Assembly: GCA_016933965.1 (NCBI GenBank) | Contig: JAFGTS010000026.1 | Span: forward strand, 44,044 to 108,043 | DNA length: 64,000 nucleotides | Direction: 5' to 3' | Origin: Deltaproteobacteria bacterium | GTDB lineage: Bacteria; Desulfobacterota; Syntrophia; Syntrophales; UBA2210 | Part shown: positions 33,688 through 41,398 of the stretch, in pieces | Numbering within the stretch: position 1 is the first letter of the stretch | Layout of the letters: every line of letters starts with the position of its first letter | Program-made: the position numbers and the translations under genes | Notes under the pieces: model-generated | What the model was told of the DNA's origin: nothing | What the model saw: the letters and a program-made list of their open reading frames with translations, nothing else | Databases searched by the model: none

Positions 33688-34396
33688 CGGACGCCGGTGG
33701 GACCAGATACGTCGCTGTACGATAACGAGGAAGTTTCTCAGCCACGCGCCGGGTTCCGTACTGATAGAGATGGGGGGAACGAAGGTGATCTGCACCGCCT
33801 CCATTGAGGATTCCGTGCCGCCCTTTCTCAAGAATAGCGGCCAGGGATGGCTGACGGCGGAATATTCCATGCTTCCCCTTGCCACGCCGACCCGGAACGT
33901 CCGTGAATCCGTACGGGGGCGCACCGGCGGTCGCACACATGAGATCCAGCGGCTGATCGGCCGGTCGCTCCGCGCCGTGACGGACCTTTCACTCCTGGGA
34001 GAAAAGACCATCTACATCGATTGTGATGTCATCCAGGCCGACGGCGGCACCCGAACGGCTTCGATAACGGGCGGGTTCATCTCCCTTGTCGATGCTCTGC
34101 GAAGGTTCCGCGATCAGGGGGCCATCGACGGATTTCATGTTTCCGACTTCGTTTCGGCTGTCAGTGTCGGTGTCGTGGGAGGGGATATCCTTCTCGACCT
34201 CAATTATGAAGAAGATTCCCGGGCGGAAGTGGACGCGAACTTCGTCATGACCAGAACGGGAAGGATCATAGAAGTCCAGGGGACGGCCGAACGGGAGCCC
34301 TTTCCCCGGGACGTATTGGAACGGATGATCGACGTTGCCCAGAAGGGAATCGCGGAACTGACGGACATGCAGAAGGAGCTTCTGGGGGACCTGTAA
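33677..34396 (+). CDS. rph: Ribonuclease PH
   Basis: 239 aa from ATG 33677 ([12 protein letters not shown]), overlapping the amidase gene by 11 bases. It is a phosphorolytic 3'-5' exoribonuclease that trims tRNA 3' ends. Family signatures are [54 protein letters not shown] and the [18 protein letters not shown] active-site strand. It is followed by rdgB and a tRNA gene; rph-rdgB is a common bacterial pair. Confidence 0.97.
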   Translation: MRSDGRRWDQIRRCTITRKFLSHAPGSVLIEMGGTKVICTASIEDSVPPFLKNSGQGWLTAEYSMLPLATPTRNVRESVRGRTGGRTHEIQRLIGRSLRAVTDLSLLGEKTIYIDCDVIQADGGTRTASITGGFISLVDALRRFRDQGAIDGFHVSDFVSAVSVGVVGGDILLDLNYEEDSRAEVDANFVMTRTGRIIEVQGTAEREPFPRDVLERMIDVAQKGIAELTDMQKELLGDL

Positions 34397-34472
34397 CACT
34401 GTTTCTGCGGGAATGCACGCCTTCTCCCGGCATGGTGTAACAAGACGAAAAGGAAGAGACGGACCGAAAAGG

Positions 34473-35069
34473 GTGTTGATATTAGCGACGAAAAACAGGG
34501 GGAAAATCAGAGAGCTGAAGGCCTTGCTTGAAGAACTGGACGTAGAGGTCGGCTCGCTTCTTGATTATCCCGAGATGCCGGAAGTCCTGGAAGACGGATC
34601 CTCATTCTTCGAAAACGCCCTGAAAAAGGCGCGGGCCGTTTCGGAATACACGGGGGACCCTGTTGTTGCCGATGATTCAGGGCTTGTCGTGGAATGCCTG
34701 GGCGGCCGGCCGGGTATTCATTCCGCCCGTTACGCCGGACCGCGGGCATCGGACGAGGATAATTACCGGAAACTTCTTGAGGAAATGCGCGGGGTTCCCG
34801 ATTCAGAACGTGCCGCCGCTTTCAGGTGCAGCCTGGTGCTCTATCACCCGGACGGAACATACCGATCCTTCGAGGGCATGCTGGAGGGCTTCGTTGCACA
34901 GGAACCGCGGGGAACGAAGGGTTTCGGTTACGATCCGGTCTTTATCGTTCCCGAATACGGAAAGACGGTAGCCGAACTTCCCTCCGAGGTCAAGAACAGG
35001 ATCAGTCACCGCGCCAGGGCCTTTCAGGAACTGAAAAAAACCTTGAAAAAAGAGGCGCGAATACACTAA
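34473..35069 (+). CDS. rdgB: dITP/XTP pyrophosphatase RdgB (HAM1)
   Basis: 198 aa from GTG 34473 ([18 protein letters not shown]), the usual family start; an in-frame ATG at 34413 adds 20 residues. It removes non-canonical purine nucleoside triphosphates (dITP, XTP). Motifs are [28 protein letters not shown] and [18 protein letters not shown], followed by ISHRARAF. It ends only 11 bases before tRNA-Pro, so the tRNA may be processed out of this transcript. Confidence 0.95.
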   Translation: MLILATKNRGKIRELKALLEELDVEVGSLLDYPEMPEVLEDGSSFFENALKKARAVSEYTGDPVVADDSGLVVECLGGRPGIHSARYAGPRASDEDNYRKLLEEMRGVPDSERAAAFRCSLVLYHPDGTYRSFEGMLEGFVAQEPRGTKGFGYDPVFIVPEYGKTVAELPSEVKNRISHRARAFQELKKTLKKEARIH

Positions 35070-35080
35070 AACCCGGTCGT

Positions 35081-35157
35081 CGGGGCGTGGCGCAGCCTGG
35101 TAGCGCGCTTGCTTTGGGAGCAAGATGTCGCAGGTTCAAATCCTGCCGCCCCGACCA
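35081..35157 (+). tRNA. tRNA-Pro(TGG)
   Basis: 77 bases including an encoded CCA (35155-35157). The acceptor stem CGGGGCG (35081-35087) pairs with CGCCCCG (35147-35153). The anticodon stem CTTGC/GCAAG encloses loop TTTGGGA with anticodon TGG at 35115-35117. The T arm shows GTTCAAATC. It lies 11 bases after rdgB. Confidence 0.97.
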
Positions 35158-35215
35158 GTAATTTCAAGTACGTGCGCATTTCCCTTCCTATCATGATCAC
35201 CAGTGGAGAACAGTT

Positions 35216-35665
35216 TTGAAAATGCAGTCCTTTGTGCAGGAAAAAGTTAAAACATACTATTGGGATAATGATTTTAATTGTGCCACCACCAGCCTACTGA
35301 TCCTGTCGGAAATATTTGACGTTCCATTGACGGATCAGGTCCTGGATTCGGTACTTGGAATGCATGGCGCCGGAGAATATGGGGCTCAATGCGGATTGGT
35401 GGAAGGGACATTACTGTTTCTGGGCATCATCGGAAGGTGTACAGGTATTCCGGATGATGAGATCATACTGGGTTGTAAAGAATATGCCGGCAGGTTTGAG
35501 GAACAGTATTCAAGTCTGTTATGCAGGGAACTAAGGCCGGAAGGGTTCAGTGAAGATAATCCGCCCCATATATGCGAAAGCCTGACATGCAGGGCTATAT
35601 GTTTCGCTATTGAGTTTGTAAGCACATTCATCGGTAAAGGGAATTCGTCGAATAACAATCCATAA
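35216..35665 (+). CDS. C_GCAxxG_C_C family redox-active protein
   Basis: 149 aa from TTG 35216 (GGAG eight bases upstream) or 147 aa from ATG 35222. The family is a small predicted redox or metal-binding protein found in anaerobes. NCATTS near residue 22, GAGEYGAQCG and a C-terminal Cys cluster (near CRELRP, ICESLTC and CFAIEF) match its scattered conserved cysteines, although the classic GCAxxG is altered to GAQCGLVEG. About eight Cys occur in a small helical protein. Function is not established. It is followed by 325 bases of regulatory DNA. Confidence 0.7.
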   Translation: MKMQSFVQEKVKTYYWDNDFNCATTSLLILSEIFDVPLTDQVLDSVLGMHGAGEYGAQCGLVEGTLLFLGIIGRCTGIPDDEIILGCKEYAGRFEEQYSSLLCRELRPEGFSEDNPPHICESLTCRAICFAIEFVSTFIGKGNSSNNNP

Positions 35666-35820
35666 CCGCCTTGATTTTTACTTTCGGCAGGGGAGGGTAC
35701 TTGATATCCGGTATCCTTTCTCATCCTTCAGAAAAGGCCGTTCGAACCTCCTTGCACCACTGAAAACAAGCCCTCCATTTTTTGTTACCCATGAATTAGA
35801 CAGTATTGCCTCCAGAGTGT

Positions 35821-35833
35821 GTATACAGTATAA
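35821..35833. promoter_or_regulatory. Operator-like site 1, GTATACAGTATAA
   Basis: Near-copy (one mismatch) of the TTATAC-A-GTATAA palindrome seen twice more downstream. Its centre is 75 bases from site 2. It lies upstream of the MerR-like regulator gene. Confidence 0.5.
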
Positions 35834-35892
35834 ATTTTGATAACTATCTGTATATAAACTACTAATGAGACACTGCCCAAGGCGGTAATCAT

Positions 35893-35911
35893 AAATTATA
35901 CAGTATAATTT
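35893..35911. promoter_or_regulatory. Operator-like site 2, perfect palindrome around TTATACAGTATAA
   Basis: Perfect 9+1+9 inverted repeat centred on base 35902. It lies just upstream of the -35 element of the candidate promoter. Its centre is 32 bases (about three helical turns) from site 3, which would place bound dimers on the same face of the DNA. Confidence 0.65.
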
Positions 35912-35914
35912 TCC

Positions 35915-35941
35915 TTGACTCCTGGAATTATACAGTATAAA
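35915..35941 (+). promoter_or_regulatory. Candidate promoter of the MerR-like regulator
   Basis: TTGACT (35915-35920) is followed after 15 bases by TATAAA (35936-35941), or after 17 bases by TAAATA. Operator-like site 3 overlaps the spacer and -10 region. The spacing is slightly off consensus, as is common for promoters controlled by MerR-type proteins. Confidence 0.5.
35928..35940. promoter_or_regulatory. Operator-like site 3, TTATACAGTATAA
   Basis: Exact second copy of the 6+1+6 palindrome, overlapping the promoter -10 region and ending 50 bases before the regulator ATG. Autoregulation by the downstream MerR-like protein is the simplest reading (inference). Confidence 0.65.
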
Positions 35942-35990
35942 TATGGCCTATATGAACAAGATGAAACAGTGACAAAAAGGAGGATATGCC

Positions 35991-37640
35991 ATGAGTGCGG
36001 AGCCTCTTATCAGCAGCAAGGAGATTCTTCAGCGGCAGGGAATCTCGCGGGCGACGCTGAACAATTACATCAGGCTCGGCATCATTCCGCGGCCGGTTGT
36101 CAAAAATCCGGGACCGGAAATGGCGGGTACGAAGAAGATCGGTTATTTCCCCCTCGAGGTCGAAGCCCGCATTAATAAGGTAAAAACCCTGAAGGCCCAG
36201 GGATATTCAATGGATGAGATAGTTCTGGGATTTCAGGACCACCCCATTGATGTCAGTTATTCGGGAGATGTAACCGAGGATCTCCGTTCCTCTGAAAACA
36301 CGGATATTGAAGCCGCGGAAATGACGGAATCTCCCATCGTACATGAATCTGAAATCATTGATGAATCGCTGAGATCAAGACGAATGGAGGAAAGTCGCCG
36401 TCGGAATATCGAGGTGCCCGCGTATCTTCGGAAGGACCGGCGCTTTTCTGAAGAGAGAAGGGCGGCGGCAATTGATGCTTTTCCCCATCCTGACCGGAAC
36501 GCCCTTGCATGTCCGGCCTATCTTCTCAATGAGCGTTTCGACATCGTCTGGATGAATGATCCGGCACGTGCGCTGCTTATGGAACGTGGTCTTGGACTTG
36601 ATAGAAAGCCTATTGAAAAGAATATATTGCGTTTATGCCTTAAGGTATTGCTTGAAGAAAAAAACGTGGTCCTTGAGACTCTTCTGGATTTTCATAGTGC
36701 ACTCATGAAGGTCTCTCAGGATGGTACGATCTATCCTTCGATCAGTACCGGCCTGACCGAGCGGGAGTCGAACCTGCTCGGTGAGAGCTTTCAAAGAGCA
36801 GTAGCGTCGAAAAAAGAAGCTGTCAAAAGCAGAACGATTTCCCATCACCCCCGTGGGTCCCTGCCGGAACATATCATCGTTCATGCGGTATCCTTCGGCG
36901 GTGAAACCCTTATTCTTCTCGAAAGGTTCGATTCGACGGATATTTCCCGCATGCCGGCGGCGATCATGCCCGGAAAGGAAAGGAACGTCCTTTCTTTTCG
37001 AATGGAGCCTGTTCCGGAATCGCTCTGTGTACTTTGGACCGAGCTGTCAGCTCCGGAGCGGTTCTCGGCCGAGCTGCCGTCTCACGAGTATCTCCGTCTG
37101 ATCGGTGATATCGGTCGTGCCGTCGACGCAGCAGGGGAGGCGTACGGCGGGCTGGTGCTGCCGCGGCGTGGTTGTGCAAGAGCGCTGTATTTCTTTGAAC
37201 ATAGTGACTCGCGGTATCTTAACGGAGCCCTGCGCTGTGCCATGAAGATACAGCAGAACGTTCGCGAGATATCACGTCAATGGAAGGATGTGAAAGGCTG
37301 GGACCGTGATATATTGCTTCATCTCGGAATTTCGGAGGGATCGGAATATGTGAGCGGCTCGGTTGGTCCGGATGGGTCTTTCACCTGCACGGGAGCCACC
37401 GAATCAGAGGCGGAGGGGGTCGCCAGGGCCTCGACATCGGGCGCCGTTATGGTGACAAAGGGCGTTATTGAAGGAATGAGCAGGGAAGACCGTTCTCAGC
37501 TGCGTTTCGGTATCGGAAGAAAGGGTCCTGAAAGGATGCAGTACCGCGAGAACCTCTTCGCCCGCCTGGGGGACCTGGATCCCGAAGCGAACCGGGACAT
37601 GGCACATGTAGCCGTTGCAGAAATTATAAGAGAAGCGTGA
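35991..37640 (+). CDS. MerR-type regulator fused to PAS-like and degenerate class III cyclase-like domains
   Basis: 549 aa; AAAAGGAGGATATGCC gives a strong SD. Residues ~5-85 are a MerR-type winged helix-turn-helix (SSKEILQRQGISRATLNNYIRLGIIP, with a GYFPLEVEARINKVKTLKAQGYSMDEI wing and helix). A charged linker follows. About 165-310 resembles a PAS or MmyB-like ligand domain (YLLNERFDIVWMNDPARAL). About 340-535 resembles a class III adenylate cyclase homology domain (LLHLGISEGSEYVSGSVG, then CTGATESEAEGVARAS). Metal-binding Asp residues of active cyclases are not visible, so it is probably a sensor, not an enzyme. Confidence 0.72.
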   Translation: MSAEPLISSKEILQRQGISRATLNNYIRLGIIPRPVVKNPGPEMAGTKKIGYFPLEVEARINKVKTLKAQGYSMDEIVLGFQDHPIDVSYSGDVTEDLRSSENTDIEAAEMTESPIVHESEIIDESLRSRRMEESRRRNIEVPAYLRKDRRFSEERRAAAIDAFPHPDRNALACPAYLLNERFDIVWMNDPARALLMERGLGLDRKPIEKNILRLCLKVLLEEKNVVLETLLDFHSALMKVSQDGTIYPSISTGLTERESNLLGESFQRAVASKKEAVKSRTISHHPRGSLPEHIIVHAVSFGGETLILLERFDSTDISRMPAAIMPGKERNVLSFRMEPVPESLCVLWTELSAPERFSAELPSHEYLRLIGDIGRAVDAAGEAYGGLVLPRRGCARALYFFEHSDSRYLNGALRCAMKIQQNVREISRQWKDVKGWDRDILLHLGISEGSEYVSGSVGPDGSFTCTGATESEAEGVARASTSGAVMVTKGVIEGMSREDRSQLRFGIGRKGPERMQYRENLFARLGDLDPEANRDMAHVAVAEIIREA

Positions 37641-37724
37641 AGCGTGAGACGTGAGGCGCTTAAATTCGGGATTCGGGATTACAGATTATGGATTACGAAT
37701 CCCGAATAACGGTTTCCGAACCCC
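37635..37724. repeat. Composite intergenic repeat with GCGTGAG and GGATTAC heptamers
   Basis: Three tandem heptamers GCGTGAA/GCGTGAG/ACGTGAG (37635-37655) start at the regulator stop codon. Single or degenerate GGATTAC units and CGAATCCCGAAT words follow. ACGTGAGGCGCT (37649-37660) occurs inverted at 48851-48862. No gene is seen in the 153-base gap. Confidence 0.65.
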
Positions 37725-37793
37725 GATCCCTGAAGAGATAGAAGCTTCCTGATTATCACGGATGCAGCAGGGGGGCTTTTCCCGGACTGTCAA

Positions 37794-38225
37794 TCAGATA
37801 TGGTAGAGTTCTTTCCCGAAAACCCGGATCCAGTTCTTTTCCAGGATGTTCACAGATTTTTTCACCGGTCCCACGCCGATGATCATGACCGTCACATCCC
37901 CCGTGCCCACGCAGGGGTAAATGTAATCGACGTTGATGTCCTCTTCCTTGAGGACTTTCAGGACCACGTTGAGACCACCCGGATGGTTCGGGGTCTCGCA
38001 GGCGATTACGTCCTTCACTTCCATTTTATATCCAGCTGCCTTCAACGCATTTACGGCCTTGTCCGGGTCGTTGGCGACAAAATAGAAGATACCTTCATTC
38101 TCGCGGGTCGTCGCATAACAGCACGCAATGATATTGATCCGGTTCTCCCTCATCAGCTCACTGACGGCGGAAAGCCTGCCGGGAATATTCTCCAGCCACA
38201 ATTCGATCTGTTTCACCGTTTTCAT
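37794..38225 (-). CDS. Tandem ACT-domain protein
   Basis: 143 aa. Two ACT units are visible: KQIELWLENIPGRLSAVSELM and VLKEEDINVDYIYPCVGTGD. ACT domains bind amino acids as allosteric effectors. It is the last gene of the oxidoreductase operon and overlaps the gamma-subunit gene by 4 bases, so it probably senses an amino acid or its 2-oxo product and regulates the complex or its pathway (inference). Similar proteins neighbour indolepyruvate and aryl-pyruvate ferredoxin oxidoreductases. Confidence 0.82.
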   Translation of the reverse strand: MKTVKQIELWLENIPGRLSAVSELMRENRINIIACCYATTRENEGIFYFVANDPDKAVNALKAAGYKMEVKDVIACETPNHPGGLNVVLKVLKEEDINVDYIYPCVGTGDVTVMIIGVGPVKKSVNILEKNWIRVFGKELYHI

Positions 38226-38776
38226 CGGGATGCTCCTTGCAATATGTAATCGGCGCCAAGGTTCAGGCTCCTGAGATTGGTCTTCATCAAACTGCCCACA
38301 TTTTTCCCCTTGGTGACTTCATCGAGGGCTTTCATAATGGAGTCGATGCTGGTCATGCCTGTTTTTGCAACGAAGGCGCCGAGCATGATCATGTTCACCG
38401 TGCGCTCGTTGCGGAACTCTTTCTTGGCCAGGTCGTTGGCGGGAATTTTGACCGTCGCGATATCGCTGCGGGACGGTTCCATATCGACGAGACTGGAATT
38501 CAGGATGATGAGGCCGCCTTCGATCATCGCGCTTTCGAATTTGATCAGGGATGGTTTGTTGAGAATGACCGAGTGATCCGGCGAAGATGCAACGGGTGAA
38601 TATATTTCCTCGTCGGAAACGGCCACGGTGCAGTTCGCCGTTCCGCCCCTCATTTCGGCTCCGTAAGAGGGGAGATAGGTGACTTCCATTCCATCGTTCA
38701 TAGCGGCCACGGCATAGGCGTAACCCATCATGAGAACGCCCTGGCCGCCGAATCCCGCAAAGATAGTCTTTTTCAT
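38222..38776 (-). CDS. 2-oxoacid:ferredoxin oxidoreductase gamma subunit (KorC/VorC-type)
   Basis: 184 aa. The N-terminal FAGFGGQGVLMMGYAYA is the POR gamma-domain signature, followed by SYGAEMRGGTANCTVAVSDEEI. With the alpha, beta and ferredoxin subunits encoded upstream it forms a cytoplasmic complex that oxidatively decarboxylates a 2-oxoacid to an acyl-CoA and reduces ferredoxin. It lies 12 bases after the beta-subunit gene. Confidence 0.92.
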   Translation of the reverse strand: MKKTIFAGFGGQGVLMMGYAYAVAAMNDGMEVTYLPSYGAEMRGGTANCTVAVSDEEIYSPVASSPDHSVILNKPSLIKFESAMIEGGLIILNSSLVDMEPSRSDIATVKIPANDLAKKEFRNERTVNMIMLGAFVAKTGMTSIDSIMKALDEVTKGKNVGSLMKTNLRSLNLGADYILQGASR

Positions 38777-38788
38777 AGAATCGAACCC

Positions 38789-39541
38789 TTATTCCAGATC
38801 GCCCACCGTGTCCTTGATCACTTTCAGGGGGTAGGTTTTTGTGACGGTGTCATCTATATACTTGAGCGAATCGACGGGCGATAGCTTCCAGTTTGTCGGG
38901 CAGGGAGACAGTATCTCCACGAGGGCAAAACCACGTCCCGCCATCTGTATCTTGAATGCCTTTGTGAGGGCCTGTTTGGTCCTCCTGATATTTTTCGGCG
39001 AATTCACTGCTGTTCTCTCTATGTAGACGCTTCCCCGTGCGATGGCCAGCATCTCGCTGAGGTCCACCGGGCCTCCGTCGCGCAACTGGTCGCGCCCGCC
39101 GGGAGTTGTCGTGGAGTTCTGGCCGAGAAGGGTCGTGGGTGCCATCTGACCGCCCGTCATGCCGTAACAACTGTTATTGACGAAGATGATCGTGATGTTC
39201 TCGCCGCGATTGGCGGCATGTATCGTCTCCGCCGTACCGATGGCCGCGATGTCTCCATCGCCCTGGTAGCTGAAGACGATGCGGTCCGGGAGCGTCCGCT
39301 TGATCCCCGTTGCCAGCGCCGCACCGCGACCGTGCGGTGCCTCACCCATGTCGATGTCGAAATAGTCATAGGCGAGGACGGCGCATCCCGCAGGCGGAAC
39401 GCCGATCACTCGATCGCCGATTCCGAGCTCATCGATTATTTCCGCTACCAGCCGGTGAATCAGACTGTGTCCGCATCCCGGGCAGTAATGGAAGACCGCT
39501 TTTTTCAGGTATCGGGGTCGTTGAAAGACTATCTGTTCCAT
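38789..39541 (-). CDS. 2-oxoacid:ferredoxin oxidoreductase beta subunit, TPP-binding (KorB/VorA-type)
   Basis: 250 aa. CPGCGHSLIHR is the N-terminal signature. The thiamine-diphosphate motif is GDGDIAAIGTAETIHAANR with NNSCYGMTGGQMAPTT following. It binds TPP and contributes to the catalytic site with the alpha subunit. A gap of 3 bases separates it from the alpha gene. The cluster ligands of some beta subunits are reduced to the CPGC motif here, consistent with a separate ferredoxin subunit. Confidence 0.93.
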   Translation of the reverse strand: MEQIVFQRPRYLKKAVFHYCPGCGHSLIHRLVAEIIDELGIGDRVIGVPPAGCAVLAYDYFDIDMGEAPHGRGAALATGIKRTLPDRIVFSYQGDGDIAAIGTAETIHAANRGENITIIFVNNSCYGMTGGQMAPTTLLGQNSTTTPGGRDQLRDGGPVDLSEMLAIARGSVYIERTAVNSPKNIRRTKQALTKAFKIQMAGRGFALVEILSPCPTNWKLSPVDSLKYIDDTVTKTYPLKVIKDTVGDLE

Positions 39542-39544
39542 CGC

Positions 39545-40624
39545 CTATTCCTCTTCCAGATGCTGCCGGTAATAAAGGCTGCTGATCACCTTTGATATCT
39601 CGTCCGGTGTGGATATGATGCCGCCCGGCCTGCCGTAGAAATGAACGTTTGCCCTCCCTTCAAGGGAAAGCTTGACGTCCTCCACCATCTGCCCCGTGTT
39701 CATTTCAAATACGAGAAAATTTCTTACCACCCGGCTCTTTTCGACCAGTTTGTTCTTGGGAAACGGCCAGAGGGTGATCGGCCGGAGGAGTCCCACCTTG
39801 AGCCCCATCTCACGGACCCGCTTGATGGCCCCCTTCGCGATGCGTGCCGCTGTTCCATAAGCGATAACGATCAACCGGGCGTCCTGGGTAAGATGGCATT
39901 CGGCCGCGGTGATCTCTTTGCTTATCGTTTCATATTTTCGATAGAGCTTCCAGTTGTGCTCCTCCATGGTGCTCGTGTTCAGGATCAGGGATTTAATGAT
40001 CCTGCTGGGCCGGCCCTTCGCTCCGTCGAGGACCCAGGATTTTTCCGGGAGTTTGCGGGGGTCGATGGGATCGGGCAGCACAACAGGCTCCATCATCTGT
40101 CCCATCATGCCGTCGATGAGTATGACCACGGGCGTGCGATACCGATCGGCATATTCAAAGGCCTTTCTTGTCAGGTCAGCCTCTTCCTGGCCTGAGGCCG
40201 GAGCCAGGACGATGGACCGGTAATCTCCATGTCCACCGCCTCGAGTTGCCTGGAAATAATCTCCCTGGGTGGGTGCAATGTTCCCCAGGCCGGGACCGCC
40301 GCGCATGGTGTTGACAATGACCGCCGGTAGTTCCGAACCGGCAAGGAAGGAGATCCCCTCCTGCTTGAGGCTCACCCCCGGGCTCGATGAACTGGTCATG
40401 GCCCGGGTTCCCGCCATGGAGGCCCCCAGTACCATATTGATTGCCGCGATCTCGCTTTCGGCCTGAATGAACGTTCCGTCGGGGGTCTTTGCCATGGCCG
40501 CCGCCATGTACTCCGTCAATTCATTCTGCGGTGTGATGGGGTACCCGGCGTAGAACCGGCATCCGGCACGAACGGCTGCTTCGCCGATGACCTGGCTGCC
40601 CCTCATGAGCGTTTTCTTATTCAC
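39545..40624 (-). CDS. 2-oxoacid:ferredoxin oxidoreductase alpha subunit (VorB/KorA-type)
   Basis: 359 aa. RAGCRFYAGYPITPQNELTE and AESEIAAINMVLGASMAGTRAMTSSS are the POR alpha signatures, and GGPGLGNIAPTQGDYFQATR follows. The closest named type by eye is VorB (3-methyl-2-oxobutanoate oxidoreductase), but KorA (2-oxoglutarate) is very similar, so the substrate is not fixed. The start overlaps the ferredoxin gene by 8 bases. Confidence 0.92.
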   Translation of the reverse strand: MNKKTLMRGSQVIGEAAVRAGCRFYAGYPITPQNELTEYMAAAMAKTPDGTFIQAESEIAAINMVLGASMAGTRAMTSSSSPGVSLKQEGISFLAGSELPAVIVNTMRGGPGLGNIAPTQGDYFQATRGGGHGDYRSIVLAPASGQEEADLTRKAFEYADRYRTPVVILIDGMMGQMMEPVVLPDPIDPRKLPEKSWVLDGAKGRPSRIIKSLILNTSTMEEHNWKLYRKYETISKEITAAECHLTQDARLIVIAYGTAARIAKGAIKRVREMGLKVGLLRPITLWPFPKNKLVEKSRVVRNFLVFEMNTGQMVEDVKLSLEGRANVHFYGRPGGIISTPDEISKVISSLYYRQHLEEE

Positions 40625-40859
40625 GATAAACCTCTATCGCCACGTCCGGGCACATGAGTGCACACAGGGCACAGGCCGTGCAGGTGCGGTCCTCGGGATT
40701 ACTTCCGGACTGGGAAAATTTTGCGGGGTAATATCCCTTCTGGTTCAATGTGTCGGAAACAACTATCAACTGATTCGGGCAGACGGATATGCAAAGGTAG
40801 CATCCCTTGCATAATTCGCTGTCGATCGAGATGCGTCCGGTTTTCTTTTTCTTAATCAT
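40617..40859 (-). CDS. Ferredoxin (delta) subunit of the 2-oxoacid oxidoreductase, 2x[4Fe-4S]
   Basis: 80 aa from ATG 40859 (MIKKKKTGRISIDSE); the longer upstream frame is not credible. Two cluster motifs are CKGCYLCISVCP and CTACALCALMCP. This is the KorD/VorD-type subunit that takes electrons from the TPP site. It is first in the operon and overlaps the alpha gene by 8 bases, so the order is delta-alpha-beta-gamma-ACT. Confidence 0.92.
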   Translation of the reverse strand: MIKKKKTGRISIDSELCKGCYLCISVCPNQLIVVSDTLNQKGYYPAKFSQSGSNPEDRTCTACALCALMCPDVAIEVYRE

Positions 40860-40941
40860 GAGCGCCCGTGATTCGACTGGTGGTTTTACCGAATGAGGAA
40901 ACGGTATATATCGAACCATGATGTCGTTTTGTAAGCATTTG

Positions 40942-40970
40942 TGCATATGACTACTCATCGGATTTGTCAA
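40942..40970 (-). promoter_or_regulatory. Candidate promoter of the oxidoreductase operon
   Basis: On the minus strand, consensus TTGACA (40970-40965), a 17-base spacer and TATGCA (40947-40942). This would leave a leader of about 75 bases before the ferredoxin ATG. The -10 box is weak. It lies in a 376-base stretch (40860-41235) with no other feature seen. Confidence 0.4.
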
Positions 40971-41235
40971 GCATTTTAAGGAGCGTGAAAAAATTATTTT
41001 TCTTTGCGCCACCATCCTTGTCTTTGATATTTGCAAGTGATATCGGGTAATTAATCATAACATGATCCTTGAATGCCCGATTTTAAAGAAATCGGCCGTT
41101 GGCGGATAAAACTGTTGACCCCTTGAAAGGACCTGGTGTAGGTTTTGCTCCGATACCGGAAAGTTCGGCCGGAGAGGAAGACCGACGGCCGGTTGCCTGC
41201 ATGAGGTTATCAGAGACCTGTTCGGGGAGAGATCG

Positions 41236-41343
41236 ATGGACCTTTTTAATTCCGTGGAAGTTTGCATTCCCGTCATGCAGATAGCGCTTCTGCTCTTCAT
41301 CGTTTTTTTCGCAGCCGTCGGCTTTATCCTGCACCCCGATTGA
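41236..41343 (+). CDS. Possible 35-aa single-span membrane peptide
   Basis: ATG 41236 follows GGGGAGA with about six bases of spacing and opens a 35-codon frame ending TGA 41341. The product begins MDLFNSVEVCIPVMQIALLL and continues with IVFFAAVGFILHPD, giving one hydrophobic helix with short polar ends. The good SD, the clean helix and the position just before the MBL-fold gene (56-base gap) support a real small gene. No family is known to me. Confidence 0.4.
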   Translation: MDLFNSVEVCIPVMQIALLLFIVFFAAVGFILHPD

Positions 41344-41398
41344 TGGGATCATCTGTCGTCCGCCGTGCGATACGATGTTCGAGAAGGGCCGGCCACCG

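Noticed and set aside
35081..35665. tRNA-Pro as an attachment site for an integrated element
   Set aside because: No integrase and no direct repeat of the tRNA 3' end were seen downstream; the following genes look like ordinary chromosome.
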